Assembly: GCA_010015655.1 (NCBI GenBank)
Contig: ML976791.1
Location: forward strand, 83,867 to 123,288
Length of the DNA stretch: 39,422 bases
From: Bimuria novae-zelandiae CBS 107.79
Taxonomy: Eukaryota > Ascomycota > Dothideomycetes > Pleosporales > Didymosphaeriaceae
Direction of reading: 5' to 3'
The translations under genes were made by a program, and so were the position numbers. The notes under the pieces are model-generated. The model had not been told where the DNA came from, made no database searches, and was given only the letters and a program-made list of their open reading frames with translations. Of this stretch, positions 10,015-20,518 are shown in pieces. Position 1 is the stretch's first letter, and every line of letters starts with the position of its first letter.

Positions 10015-11142
10015 AGCTCTCTTGAATGAGTATGATTTTGGCAGGCATATCCCGGCGTTTTTGGGTTCTCATCGAAGCGATTGTTTGGAGGTTTGAACGA
10101 GCGAGCGAAGGCGTGGATGGAGATTGATTTGTGCATATTGATTGTGCGTGTAATGATACCATGCGATGGGATACGGGATACGATACCTGAGTCGGACAGA
10201 TTGACGTGTCGGTATGGAGGAGGAATGGATGATGGACTAAGTCCAGATTGTATGTAGCATTAACAACCACTCATCAATGAAACGAGTCACGATCTCAGAG
10301 CTCCGATCTTGTGCTTGTAGTGACATTGCCATGATGCATCGAATACATCGCCTATGCGCAAAACCCGCACTCAATACGTCACGTAGCGCCGACGCGAAAT
10401 GCGAGATAGTCCGGCGCAGCGCAATGCAACCTCTTACCCACGACAGCTAGCCGGCCTCGCACACAACCGCAGGCAAACCTCTCTGATTTTCCGCCTCCAC
10501 ACCACACTCACATTCACGCCCCATCTTCCATCCGCACATCCCTCTCGCCAGCCGAAGCCGCCACAATCCTCCCATCTACGTATCGAAACCCCGAGATATC
10601 CGGCGACGATGAAACCTCACTCTCTCGTCCCTTACCCGCACCCGCGGTCTTGGAAAGGAAGCGGTCGCCAGTCATGCGTGCGTGCGTCCATTGAGTATAA
10701 CTCCCCCTTTCTGCCGCGTTGCTCTCCTCCCCTCCATCATCGCTACCACCGGGTGCAGAGCGGGGTGCGGGCGTGATACTCATTCCGCGGAGACGCGTGC
10801 TGATCTCGAGGTCTGCCTCCGGCGACGCCTCAGGGGAGGAGGGGGAAGGGTGGAAGTGCGAATCTAGGCGAGCGCGGGCAGCGGCTTTGGCGCGGCGCTC
10901 TGTTCTCTGCGCGGGTCCGGGGGTGTTGGTAGGGTTTTGGGATTGCGAGATTCCTCCTCCTAGCTCAGCGATCCTTGGGGCTTTTTTTAGACCGCGCGGG
11001 GGAGGGCGAGACGGGCGAGTGTGCGCGTGCTCGCTTTCTCTCTCTTCCTCTCTTCTTTCTCATCCTGTCTGCCGCGCTGTGTTGAACGGGTCTGTATGCC
11101 CAATTAGCCATTATGCATCGTACCCAGGATGGAAAAAGGGGC
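10015..11142. other. Convergent 3' intergenic region
   Basis: Lies between the 3' ends of two converging genes. Open frames on both strands here (for example plus 10399-10776 and 10719-11162) are low complexity or Arg/Ser/Pro-rich without domain or splice support. I see no gene. Confidence 0.55.
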
Positions 11143-13415
11143 TTACCGGCCGATATTCTTAAGCCCATACGGGTTCTTCCCCCCCGGTGTACCTCTGACT
11201 GCTGCTCTAGGCACTTGCACAGAAGGGGTGAGTTTAGGCTTCTTCACAGAAGTCTTCTGCGTCCGCTGGATCAAGGGGACGTCGTCGTCGGATGATGGCT
11301 CGAAGTCGCTGTCGTCGCTTACGTTGATGGTTGTGGGTTTGCGCTTGCGGACGGATGAGGTCTGCGGTGTGAGTGTGGGGACGGGGGTTCGGGGGGTGGT
11401 GGGAGGTGCGAGTGAAGGAGTGCGTGTCGGGGTTCGAGGTGCGATTGAGCTCCGTGCTGGAGTTGGAGGTGGGGTTCGAGGCGTGGTGGTGCTGTCTCGG
11501 GTTGGAAGCTGGGGGACCTTGAAGGGCGTCGATGGAGGTGTCCGCGTAGGCATTTGCTGGGTCGAGAGGCTTGGGGAGGGATAAGATCGGGAGGGCGCTG
11601 GGGTAGGAGTTGAGGGGCGGGGTTCCTCGCCGTGTGCGTCGACGTTGGAGACATGGGCTTGCTGGGGGCGCTGCTGTGCTCGCATCCTATCGTTGCTGGC
11701 GTCCCTTCGTGCGTTGAGCGGCACAGGCGCACCTCCTGTGCGAGAATCAACGTCCATCGTATCTTCTCGAAAACACGCATTCGGCCGTTCACTCTGACGG
11801 TCAGGGCGGTCCGGGGCTTCTCCCACCATTCCATCCCTCTTCCTCACCCTCCTCTCTTTCTCCTCTCGATGAAATTTCTTCCACTGCGCCACCTCCCCAC
11901 CCGAAAGCCCCTGCTTCCTCAACGTATCCATATAATTCTCCTTTTTATTATGATACCATGTCCTAGCCTCGTTCTCCCGCTCCGAATACTCGTCGTCACT
12001 GGCGTGCTTTTCGAAATAAGAGAGTCCTTCAACGACGACTTCGGGCATGTGCTCTGCTGTGAAGGAGTAGTGTGCTGATCGGCGCTCTGGAGCTCGCGCT
12101 GGGGCTGGCGCTGTAGCTGGGGCGTCCTCCATGGTGACATCTTCACGTGGGCGGGCGGGCGGGGGATGAGGCGGGGGAGTAACGGTTCCTGAAAGTCGTG
12201 CGTGGTTTCTGAGGTTGCTGAGGTTGCTTTGCACTGAGATTGGACTGAGCGGTAGACCGTGCGTAGGGAGGGACCTGTTGGGTTGGAAACCTCCGTGTGG
12301 AACTGGTAGAATAGAGCTCGATGTCGCTTGCCGATCGCTCGGATGTTCCTCTTTGATAAACGGTGGAATTGTCTGCGTATGTTAGCCACGCTATCAATAA
12401 GATTTTTGCAAAACCTGCGATACTAGAGCAAGAATATGGGTATGATGGTTCCCTGTATGGGTGATATGAGGACCAATAATACTCCAAACCCTGCCTCGCA
12501 TCTGTACGTACCTGTGAGCTATTCCCAAAGGCACGAAGAGACGCACTCGGTATCTTTGGATCCTGCTGCGATGAAGAGGCCGCTGTTGGCGCCGTCCTAC
12601 CTGCGGCTTTCCCTCGCACCTGCGCCAGGGGTATATCCTCTTCAGACGACGAGAAGAGATCAACAACCTCGATCGCCTGCTTTTGAGCGGGAGCCTTCTT
12701 TTTGGGTTGTGCCTTGGGCTTAGGCGGAGCCTTTGCAACAGGTTTTCGCTGTGTACCGTTAGGATCTAGCAACTGCTATGGACACATCTTCAGCCAAAAT
12801 GGATGAAGTGTCACTTGAAGATTTGCGTACCTGTACCTGGGGTTGAGATGCGTTCTGAGCGGCATTCTGAGGCCGGGTTGCACCGATCGATGGCGTCGGC
12901 ATGGACCTTGTCGGACCCTGCCTTGACGCGTTTGCTGGGGGCTTCGGCTGCAATGGTCTAGGAGTCGCTCTCTGCTGTCCTGCCTGACCTGGCGTCATCT
13001 GAGTGGTGGCAGCTGCAGGTGGAAGTCGATTAAGCGCCCGTTGAGGGACCTGCTGGGGCATCGATGGCGAACTAGCATTCGTCTGAACAGAAGAAGCCGA
13101 TGGTGCTGCGGTAGGATGAGCTCCAGACTGGCACGCAACAGGAACCGCTGGACGTGAAGCCGATGGCGTATGACTATGAGTACCTCCACGCTGACTCGCA
13201 ACCGTCCCAGCCAGAGCAGCAGCCTGTGGAAGACTCGTCCAAAACTGGCGCTGCTGATCGACATGTTTCTCAAAAAGCTGGCCTCGGGCGCGGTCGACTC
13301 TAATGTTGAACTCGACCTCTTCGGCCTTTTGACTTTCGAGGAGCCGGTGGTATTGCTCTAAGACGGGCGGCGGCAGCGAGGTCGGCGGGGGACCGGGGAC
13401 CTGGCGTGCTGCCAT
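11143..13415 (-). CDS. Disordered nuclear-type protein with acidic/SUMO-interaction-like motifs
   Basis: Three exons on the minus strand: 13415-12831, 12772-12512 and 12372-11143, giving 691 residues. Introns are 58 bp (donor GTACGC, acceptor AGCAG) and 139 bp (donor GTACGT, branch GCTAAC, acceptor CGCAG); all junctions are phase 0. The N-terminus (about 15-60) has a charged helix (LEQYHRLLESQKAEEVEF). A long Pro/Gln/Thr-rich part follows. Residues 229-241 read IEVVDLFSSSEED, a hydrophobic core with an acidic/serine flank as in SUMO-interacting motifs, followed by IPLAQ. Near the C-terminus a similar block ends SSDDDVPLIQ (642-651), flanked by basic clusters (RKRKP, KKPKL) that look like nuclear signals. 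A charged helical patch (YMDTLRKQGLSGGEVAQWKK) lies in the third exon. I recognise no family; chromatin or DNA-repair scaffolds share these traits. Confidence 0.75.
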
Positions 13416-13923
13416 TGCAACTCAGACCCGGGCGGAAGTCAGTATACTTGAATCCATACAGCGTAAGCTGGGACAGCTATAGATACCTTGTGATACTGCC
13501 GTTTAGGATTATGCCGCGAGGTTATAGTGGGAGGTGGAAGTTAGGACTGCTAATTAGGAAGGCGTGGCGCTGTCAAGCATAAGTTGTTTAGCGAGCGAGG
13601 TAGAGTAGAGGTGAAGCAGAGGGCGCTACGCGACTTTAGTTCCTTTACAGGAGTGACGGTGAAGCGGAAACAACTTGACCGACTCTATGTGACGCCGAAA
13701 TCAAGGAAATAAGGTGAGAGAAAGCTGTAAGATTGTAAGACAGAACACATGCGAGCAACGTGCGAACACCAAACAAGGCGAATGCAAGCGACCAAGCAGA
13801 GGGCCAGAGAACATGTAGTGCCAGAGATGTCTTTTGAAATGGATGTTGATTCCCAGAGAGCGCCGTTCAATGCAGTACACATAATATATCACATAGCGTA
13901 CACACCACCCCATCCCCCTCTGC
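13416..13923. other. Intergenic region between tandem minus-strand genes
   Basis: About 500 bp holding the promoter of the nuclear-type protein and the 3' region of mL60. No open frame with support. Confidence 0.6.
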
Positions 13924-14489
13924 TCAGAAACCAGGCGGATTGAGTCTCTGGCTGACTCTCGTCCACTTCGGTACCTCTGCAATCACCGGTTAGCACATAT
14001 TCCACTCCTTTCACTCTCACCAACACCCCTTCTAACATAACCTCCCACTAGCCACACTCTCAACCCCTCTCTATCATACGAGCACTTACTGTGTATCCCC
14101 TTCCTATACCTCTTCACCTTCCGGTCGAAAACCGTGTATTTATCCTTGGGCAGCATCTCCTGCTCCGTAGGCATCTCCTTCTTCCACGCCTCTACTTTCT
14201 TCAGGCTCTGGTTTAGGCGCGCGAGGGCCGTGTCGAGCGTGGAGACAACGGTGTCGACGTTCCGTAGGCGTTCGCGGTGGCGGTATTTCTGGTGGCGGGA
14301 GAGGCGCCATGGGACTTTCCTGTTGCGCCATCAGCGTCGTTCATATATTCCGTTCGATTGTCGCGAGATGCAGGTTAGAGGCTAGACGCCACCTAGGAGT
14401 GATCGCGGAGGCTCGCGAAGCAATTGAGGAACGACGTACCAGAGCAGACCGCCCGACAGCGGATTCGTAAGACGGAAAGGACCGAACAT
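13924..14489 (-). CDS. MRPL31: Mitochondrial large-subunit ribosomal protein mL60 (MRPL31)
   Basis: Three exons on the minus strand: 14489-14440, 14319-14090 and 13976-13924, encoding 110 residues. Introns are 120 bp (donor GTACGT, acceptor CAACAG) and 113 bp (donor GTAAGT, branch GCTAAC, acceptor TTGCAG); phases 2 and 1 fit exactly. The protein starts MFGPFRLTNPLSGGLLWKVP and continues with RLSRHQKYRHRERLRNVD, EMLPKDKYTVFDRK and a KVPKWTR stretch near the end. These blocks are diagnostic of yeast Mrpl31/mL60, a fungal mitoribosome component. The very small first exon (16 codons) explains why the gene is invisible as one reading frame. It is divergent from TRS20 with 224 bp between start codons. 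Confidence 0.92.
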
Positions 14490-14713
14490 TGTGGGCGTGG
14501 CGGTTTAAACGTCGCGATGTTGGATGCTGGGTGTCTGAAAAGTTGCGCCTGAGCATCTTGGCGCGAGTGAGGATCCCTGTCATTGCTCCACCTCCGCATC
14601 ACCTCCGAGATTCAACACCACAGCGAAGCTTGGCCACGGCCTACATAAAGCTCTTCAAATCTAACCAGCGCCCACCCTCACCAGCGCCCACCCCCACGCA
14701 CCCCCACGCAACA
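14490..14713. promoter_or_regulatory. Short bidirectional promoter between MRPL31 and TRS20
   Basis: The 224 bp between the two start codons must serve both divergent genes. The TRS20 side is C- and CA-rich (repeated CCAGCGCCCACC), typical of a fungal leader. No clear TATA box was seen. Confidence 0.6.
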
Positions 14714-15280
14714 ATGTCCTACTACTTCACCATCCTCTCCCCAACCGACACCCCCCTCTTCACGCACGACTTCGGCACCTCGCGCTCCTCCGGCGACGGC
14801 CTCGCACACTTCACGCCCTCCGACCGGGCCCTCGCGCCATTCATCCTGCACTCGGCCCTCGACATAGTCGAAGAAGTCCAATGGGGTCCCTCCTCCACCG
14901 CCGGCTCCGCACCCATGTACCTAAAACACATCGACAAGTACGCCAACTGTTACATTTCGTGCTGGGTCACGGGGGCGAACGTGCGGTTTTTACTCTTAAC
15001 CCGTCCTAGGGACGAAGTGTTGGGAGGAGGTGGTGCTGGGGGAGGTTTGGGAGGGCAGAGGGGCAGTCTTGCTGGCGGAAGGTTGGGTGGGGGAGGAGGT
15101 GGTGTGTATAGACCGGATGCGCCGGCAACGGAGGAGGCGGTTAAGAATTTCTTCGTCGATGTGTATGAGAGTTGGGTCAAGACGGTTATGAATCCGTTTT
15201 ATAACGCCGGGAATGGGGATGTGGTGAGGAGTCCCGTGTTTCGCGCGAGGGTGGCGGCCGCTGCGAAGAAGTATCTGTGA
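14714..15280 (+). CDS. TRS20: TRAPP complex subunit TRS20 (sedlin, TRAPPC2)
   Basis: A single exon of 188 residues beginning MSYYFTILSPTDTPLFTHDF, the sedlin start. It continues with LAPFILHSALDIVEE, KHIDKYANCYISCWVTGANV, RFLLLTRP, NFFVDVYESWVKTVMNPFY and the terminal SPVFRARVAAAAKKYL, all family blocks. TRS20 is a small longin-fold adaptor of TRAPP complexes, which act in ER-to-Golgi and autophagic vesicle tethering through Rab/Ypt activation. Oddity: residues 104-130 are a Gly-rich insert between the two halves of the fold, which together with a slightly longer loop makes it longer than human sedlin (140 residues). The frame is open back to 14489, but the conserved start is at 14714. Confidence 0.95.
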   Translation: MSYYFTILSPTDTPLFTHDFGTSRSSGDGLAHFTPSDRALAPFILHSALDIVEEVQWGPSSTAGSAPMYLKHIDKYANCYISCWVTGANVRFLLLTRPRDEVLGGGGAGGGLGGQRGSLAGGRLGGGGGGVYRPDAPATEEAVKNFFVDVYESWVKTVMNPFYNAGNGDVVRSPVFRARVAAAAKKYL

Positions 15281-15595
15281 GAAGCAGAGAGGACAAAGGG
15301 GAAAAGGGAACGTTGTTGTGGATAGTGTGTGAGAAACGAAGGTCCACGGTAACGCTTATGAGAAACGAATTGGTCGCGGAAGCAGGGACAACATGTAGAG
15401 AGGAGCGATATGACCGTCAAGGCGAAGAGCATTAAGAAGAGACAGAAACCAAGAGATACCCATAGACAGCAATTGCACTCAAACTACAAGCATGACTCTC
15501 TCTATCAGCCCTCAAGCCACTAATAACCCATCAACTCCCCAACCCAAACCCTTCATCAACCCTTACCAAAATGCAAAACGCCACACATGCCCATG
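15281..15595. other. Convergent 3' region between TRS20 and Doa10
   Basis: 315 bp between two stop codons of convergent genes. Nothing else is seen. Confidence 0.7.
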
Positions 15596-18500
15596 TTACA
15601 ACTCATTGCTCCTTCCCACTCCCGCCGGCTCCACCGCCGGCGCCCTCCTCCTCTCCCCAAAATTGTGCAACCGCTCACCAATGAGATAAACCTCGTCCCT
15701 TACCACCGAACGCCACCGCTGCAGCACGCTCAAACCCTCTCTCGCCGCCCACACCACGCCCACCAATAATCCCACCACCGGAAACGCAAACCGCCACACC
15801 ATCTTCTTGGTCTGCTCATCAGCCGCCAACAGCACGCTATGATTCAGCGCAAGGGCGACCGAGCTTGGCACCACAATGGAGACGGCGAACAGCGACACGG
15901 CGGGCAGCAAAAAGCAGCGCGTCGCGATCTGCGCATTAGGATTGAGATACCCGTCGCGGATGACGGCCGCGAACGCGCGGGCAGGACGGGACGCGCGGTC
16001 CTGGAACGTGATGCGCGCGACGAGGCGGGCGTACAGGAAGCCGACGGTCCAGTCCTGGATGAGGTGGACGACATGAGGTTCCTCGGGGCCGAGGTAGGCG
16101 TGCAGGGGGATGAGGCCGTAGAACTCGATGAGCACGGCGAAGAGGAAGGGGATCATGAGGATGAGGCCGGTCCAGACGTATGCGAAGCGGAGGACGCGGA
16201 CGCTGAGCCTGGACGCGGTTGCGGCGAGGGTGACGAGCGCGTCGGCGGCCGGCCTGTCGATGCCGCGGACGAATTTGTAGGATTGGTAGAGCGTGTAGGC
16301 AAGGCTGCCGAGGGCATAGATGCCCAGGCTGAACGAGTGGATGTCGTTCATTTCGACATTGGCGGGGAGGATGAGAGAGAAGAGATAGCGGCCGAAGAGA
16401 AGGGGGATGATTGAGACGCTGACACCTGCGACGGCGGCGAAAATCCAGATGGTGAAGACGAAGATGCCGATGCGGAGGCGGAACCATGGTGGGATGTACA
16501 CCTTGGTGACGAGGTTCGAATTATGCACCCCACCCGCGTCCTGCTGGCCATCCTTGCGCTCATTCTTCTCGTCGACTTCCACAAAGACAGGGTAGCCTTT
16601 CGGAATGCGAACTTGGTCCGATGCTGGGACGCGAACATACCGGCCCTCAAAGACGAATTCGCCATTGACCTTGCGACCTTCTTGTTCTTTCGCTTTCTCG
16701 CCGAACAGGAAGTTGGAAAGCCGAAGGAAGCGGGCGCAGAGCTTGAACCACCACGCAGAGATGCTGGACAGAACTTCACTTGGTTTATACAGCCTGATGA
16801 TGACCGGGGTGAGAAAATTGTAGAACAACAGGTCTAGAGGAAGCTCCAGCGATGGCGCACGAGATACCCAAACGATAGGCAACACGCCCGAGGTAGCGCG
16901 GCTGAGGGTCCATACCACACCACCGAGACAGACGATGACCAGTGCTCCGTATACCAGTGCGCTGAACGCGATCTTCCGAAGTTGGGTGGTGACGCTCCGC
17001 TCCAGCACGTCGCGGACAGGATGGAATTGTGGATCGTCAGGGTCGCGTATAAAGTATAGCACGCCTCGACGCATGATCTTGCGACACATTGAGACGAACA
17101 GAGCAAAATGAAACATGTAGCATGTACCGATGAACCAGTGGACAAACCCTGCCGTCCAAGGGCTCTCACGGGCGAACTGCCACCGCGTGTACAGGTTCGC
17201 GTCCTTGAACAGAGGTAAAAGTGCTATGTCGAGGAGTAGACCGCAGTAGAGTGGGAAAACGAGCATTTCAATGGATATGATCAGAATGACTTTCAGCACG
17301 CCTCCGGCTTGGAGGAGACTCTCGGTCAGAACTTGCTCAATCTTTTGACCTTGCGGCGAACTGCTAAACAGGCTGCCGCGTTTGAGATAAATAGCACCGG
17401 CGAACGCGAAGAAGGCATAGCCAGCGAGTACAGCAATCAGGCGGTCGGTTGCGGTCCACTGCGCCGCAACCGCAGCTGGAGCATTCATGTCGCCACCAAA
17501 ATCAAGGTTGAACGTGATTTTGTAAGACTTGGTTGCTGATAGCCATGACAATGCAGATGTCGTCTTGTCATAAAGTATTGTGAAAGACATGTTGATAGCT
17601 GCTGGGACCATACGAAAAGATGAAACGACGATTTCAGAAGACGATCTGCCTGCAGCATCTTGTAGCAGGTTAGAGACCATGTTTCCGGTCTGGTTCAACG
17701 TGTGCGAGGTGGTGTTCTGGATCGTCCTTAGGGCCTCATGAGAGTTAATCGAAAGGCGGAGATATGTCGGTGGAGGCAACAGAGGAGAATCCTGCATAAG
17801 CTTATGAAGGCGAACGGCTGCGTTGTTCGTGATCGAGTGCGCCTGTCTAGAGACGAGTTCAAATGGACGGGCCAGAGCTCCTTGTCTGGCCGCCTGAGCG
17901 CCCATGAACATCGACTGAGTCACGAAGCAAACTATACCAGCAGCTACGACCAACGCGCTATCGACGACAAGATCGGCCAGAAAAGCAACAATCTGAAGCG
18001 GAAGTTTGATGAAGAGGACGACAGGACTGCCCATAAACAAGATGACAACCTTCCCCCACAGGTAGGGGAGCCAGACAGCCAATGCCAAGGTAGCCGATAT
18101 CAGCACCGCGCTGAACATGGCATTCTGGAGCAGGCCGGTCAACGGACCTTGCATGCCGATCAATTCTAACATCCCTTCCAGATCTTCAGCTTCCTCGATG
18201 GCATCTTGATCGTTGACATCAATTCCAGCTTGAGCTGCTGCTGCTGCGACTTCGGGGTCCTGTATGGGCAGATTGGCAGGCTCGTTCGCTGCAAAAGGCA
18301 CAAAGGGCGCCTCATCGGCTAGATCGCGTACGATGTGTTCATCATTACCGACGTCCTCGGCGGCCTGCGCTCCGGGAGCGACGCCTTCGAACATCCAGTC
18401 CAACATACGATCCAGGAATCGTCGAGGTGGCTGCATATTACCAGCAGGCTCTGGCTCGACATTCACTTCTTGCTCTGGCTCGACATTCACTTCTTGCTCT

Positions 18501-20518
18501 GGCTCGACATTCACTTCTTGCTCGGGCTCGACATTCACTTCTTGCTCTGGCTCCCGCGGCGGTACTGAGGCGAATTCGACCGCAGCGTCCTCGGTATCGG
18601 TATCTACACCGTCCCTGCAAGAGTCGGATCCGCAAGCCGAGCCGGTGGACGATGCCTCGCTGCTCAGTTTCGTGTATCCAGCCAAACCAGGATCAAAGTC
18701 CTCATTAGATGCGGTCTCCGAGGGGTTATGAAGTATCGAAGATGTGTCAGCCGAACTGCTGGGAGGATTTTCAACAGCTTTACTTTTGCCTTTATCCCGG
18801 GCAGCCTCATGATCGTTATTGTCCATAACTATGTCCGGAACTTGCTGCCAGCTCTCGCTACTAAGATCACTGCCATGTTCTTGGTCAGCCGGGGACGAGT
18901 CCGGCACTTCATCGTCCCACGAGTGGGGAACTGACGCCGCCGACTTCTGCACATTGCCGTCTGCTGTGGTTGGAACATTTGCGAATGACCACGAACTTTC
19001 CTCCTCCAAGCGTCGTTTGACATCCGTGGCAATGGATGAGCGGCCTCTAGCTGGCATATTTGGTCTCTTAGAAGGAGATCCAGATGCTCTACGCAGATTC
19101 GGGGGCGTCTCGTGCGCAGCGTACGCAGGATTGCGCGACCGCTCAAAAAGAGATCGTCCGCGGGAGTCGTCGGACTCGGTTTCCCGCTTCAGTTGCGCTT
19201 CATGAAGTTTCTCTACCAAGGCAACAGGAAGTTCTTGGATAAAGTAGGCCCAGTCTTCTGATAAATCGAAGCTTCCGTTGTTGAAAGCGTCAATGATGAG
19301 CTCTTCTGGAGGTTCTCCATCCTCATGCCACTTTTCTAGAATGTTTCGACCCTCTGGAAGTTCACTCTCCAGTCTCTCCCTGCATGCAAAATGTGGACCC
19401 CTAACCACTCGCAGCGGAGGTGTCGGAACATGGTCCTCTCTTACTGAATCGGCTTCCCGGACAGGATCACGTTCCTCCACGGGGTCGGCATCGTCATCTA
19501 CTTCATCCTCCTCATTCTCGAGCGCCGGGTTGGCGGCTGCGGCTGCAGCTGCCGCATTCTCGTTCATCGCCACCATGTTGATAACAGGCTGCTGTTGCAC
19601 AACCCACTCGCGAATTAGGAATATTAATATGAATGCAACTACCACAGCAAGGGTGATGATTTGGCCCTCGAGGACGTCGATTAGAAATCTATTCGCCGCT
19701 TGCGAAGGAAACCAGTTGAAGAAGGAAACATCGGACAGAAGAGACGGGTTCCGTGGGCCCAGGTGGTCTGCCGTGGCGTTGAGCTCTGTTCTATTGAAAG
19801 AGGGAGGAGGCGCCAGGGTATGCAGCGGAGACGCGAAACCAAAGAAGAATCGTTTTACGATGGTCCAGACGGCAGATTCGCCAGCGGTTGTGTTCGACGT
19901 CGGCGAGAAGGGTGTGAGGAGGTTCGGGATCGGGACGTCGTTTGTCTGGTCGGCAGCCTTGGCTGCTTTGTAGGCCGAGTGAAGCGAAACCAGGTCGTAT
20001 ATGGAGGAAGCGGAGGAAGCGTTCCCGGAGTTGCGGAGCTCAATGTACTCGTCCCGGCTCCATCCTCCGTCGCCGACCCAGAAGAGACTCCGCCAGACCA
20101 CGCGCATGCACCAAGGCAGCAGAAATAGCCAGACCGAGGCTACCAGGATGCCACGGCACCATGTCAAGAACATGTTCAGTATGTGAACGGCGGCGCGGCG
20201 GAGAAAGACCGAGGTGGGTATCGTGCTAGGCATGCCGGGATGGTACAGCTTGGTGAAGCGGAAGGACGTCTTGCACAGCTCGCAGTACTTCTTTTGCGAG
20301 TGGGATAGCCACTCCATGAGGCATTCCTGATGCACATATTTTATGCTGCCGCTGCACTTGCACGGGAAGAAAAGCGGCTCCTCGGGCGTGCCTTCCCCTC
20401 GACATATGCGACAGGTGTCGACATCGTCCTTGTCTGGCTGCTGCGTGTTCGACGGCTGGCCATGTGACGGGAAGTCTTCAGGCAATGCGACCAGGTCAGA
20501 TTGATTCGAAGAAGCCAT
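15596..20518 (-). CDS. SSM4: ERAD E3 ubiquitin ligase Doa10 (Ssm4/MARCH6 type)
   Basis: A single 1640-codon exon. Residues 36-82 form a C4HC3 RING-CH finger (C36, C39, C53, C55, H63, C66, C79, C82) containing PCKCSGSIKYVHQECLMEWL, the hallmark of Doa10/TEB4. Many membrane helices follow, in clusters near 115-140, 280-305, about 800-900 and through the C-terminal third. A long acidic, serine-rich cytosolic loop lies at about 330-750. The extreme C-terminus, RDEVYLIGERLHNFGE (about 1607-1622), matches the conserved C-terminal element needed for Doa10 activity in yeast and human. The protein sits in the ER and inner nuclear membrane and ubiquitinates misfolded cytosolic, membrane and nuclear proteins with Ubc6/Ubc7. 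Start chosen at the first ATG, 35 residues before the RING. The loop carries an in-frame tandem repeat. Confidence 0.96.
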   Translation of the reverse strand: MASSNQSDLVALPEDFPSHGQPSNTQQPDKDDVDTCRICRGEGTPEEPLFFPCKCSGSIKYVHQECLMEWLSHSQKKYCELCKTSFRFTKLYHPGMPSTIPTSVFLRRAAVHILNMFLTWCRGILVASVWLFLLPWCMRVVWRSLFWVGDGGWSRDEYIELRNSGNASSASSIYDLVSLHSAYKAAKAADQTNDVPIPNLLTPFSPTSNTTAGESAVWTIVKRFFFGFASPLHTLAPPPSFNRTELNATADHLGPRNPSLLSDVSFFNWFPSQAANRFLIDVLEGQIITLAVVVAFILIFLIREWVVQQQPVINMVAMNENAAAAAAAANPALENEEDEVDDDADPVEERDPVREADSVREDHVPTPPLRVVRGPHFACRERLESELPEGRNILEKWHEDGEPPEELIIDAFNNGSFDLSEDWAYFIQELPVALVEKLHEAQLKRETESDDSRGRSLFERSRNPAYAAHETPPNLRRASGSPSKRPNMPARGRSSIATDVKRRLEEESSWSFANVPTTADGNVQKSAASVPHSWDDEVPDSSPADQEHGSDLSSESWQQVPDIVMDNNDHEAARDKGKSKAVENPPSSSADTSSILHNPSETASNEDFDPGLAGYTKLSSEASSTGSACGSDSCRDGVDTDTEDAAVEFASVPPREPEQEVNVEPEQEVNVEPEQEVNVEPEQEVNVEPEPAGNMQPPRRFLDRMLDWMFEGVAPGAQAAEDVGNDEHIVRDLADEAPFVPFAANEPANLPIQDPEVAAAAAQAGIDVNDQDAIEEAEDLEGMLELIGMQGPLTGLLQNAMFSAVLISATLALAVWLPYLWGKVVILFMGSPVVLFIKLPLQIVAFLADLVVDSALVVAAGIVCFVTQSMFMGAQAARQGALARPFELVSRQAHSITNNAAVRLHKLMQDSPLLPPPTYLRLSINSHEALRTIQNTTSHTLNQTGNMVSNLLQDAAGRSSSEIVVSSFRMVPAAINMSFTILYDKTTSALSWLSATKSYKITFNLDFGGDMNAPAAVAAQWTATDRLIAVLAGYAFFAFAGAIYLKRGSLFSSSPQGQKIEQVLTESLLQAGGVLKVILIISIEMLVFPLYCGLLLDIALLPLFKDANLYTRWQFARESPWTAGFVHWFIGTCYMFHFALFVSMCRKIMRRGVLYFIRDPDDPQFHPVRDVLERSVTTQLRKIAFSALVYGALVIVCLGGVVWTLSRATSGVLPIVWVSRAPSLELPLDLLFYNFLTPVIIRLYKPSEVLSSISAWWFKLCARFLRLSNFLFGEKAKEQEGRKVNGEFVFEGRYVRVPASDQVRIPKGYPVFVEVDEKNERKDGQQDAGGVHNSNLVTKVYIPPWFRLRIGIFVFTIWIFAAVAGVSVSIIPLLFGRYLFSLILPANVEMNDIHSFSLGIYALGSLAYTLYQSYKFVRGIDRPAADALVTLAATASRLSVRVLRFAYVWTGLILMIPFLFAVLIEFYGLIPLHAYLGPEEPHVVHLIQDWTVGFLYARLVARITFQDRASRPARAFAAVIRDGYLNPNAQIATRCFLLPAVSLFAVSIVVPSSVALALNHSVLLAADEQTKKMVWRFAFPVVGLLVGVVWAAREGLSVLQRWRSVVRDEVYLIGERLHNFGERRRAPAVEPAGVGRSNEL
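18453..18548 (-). repeat. 24-bp coding minisatellite in Doa10, 4 copies
   Basis: Four perfect or near-perfect 24-bp units start at 18453, 18477, 18501 and 18525 (plus-strand unit begins GGCTCGACATTCACTTCTTG). On the coding strand each gives the acidic octapeptide PEQEVNVE. Only the third unit differs, by one base at its end. Near-identity suggests recent expansion or homogenisation. Confidence 0.95.

Noticed and set aside
10399..11162. Plus-strand frames opposite the 3' end of the nuclear-type gene
   Set aside because: Arg/Ser/Pro-rich, no domain, no splice signals giving a longer product.
14489..14713. Upstream extension of the TRS20 frame
   Set aside because: Family conservation begins exactly at MSYYFTILSP, and the extension overlaps the bidirectional promoter.
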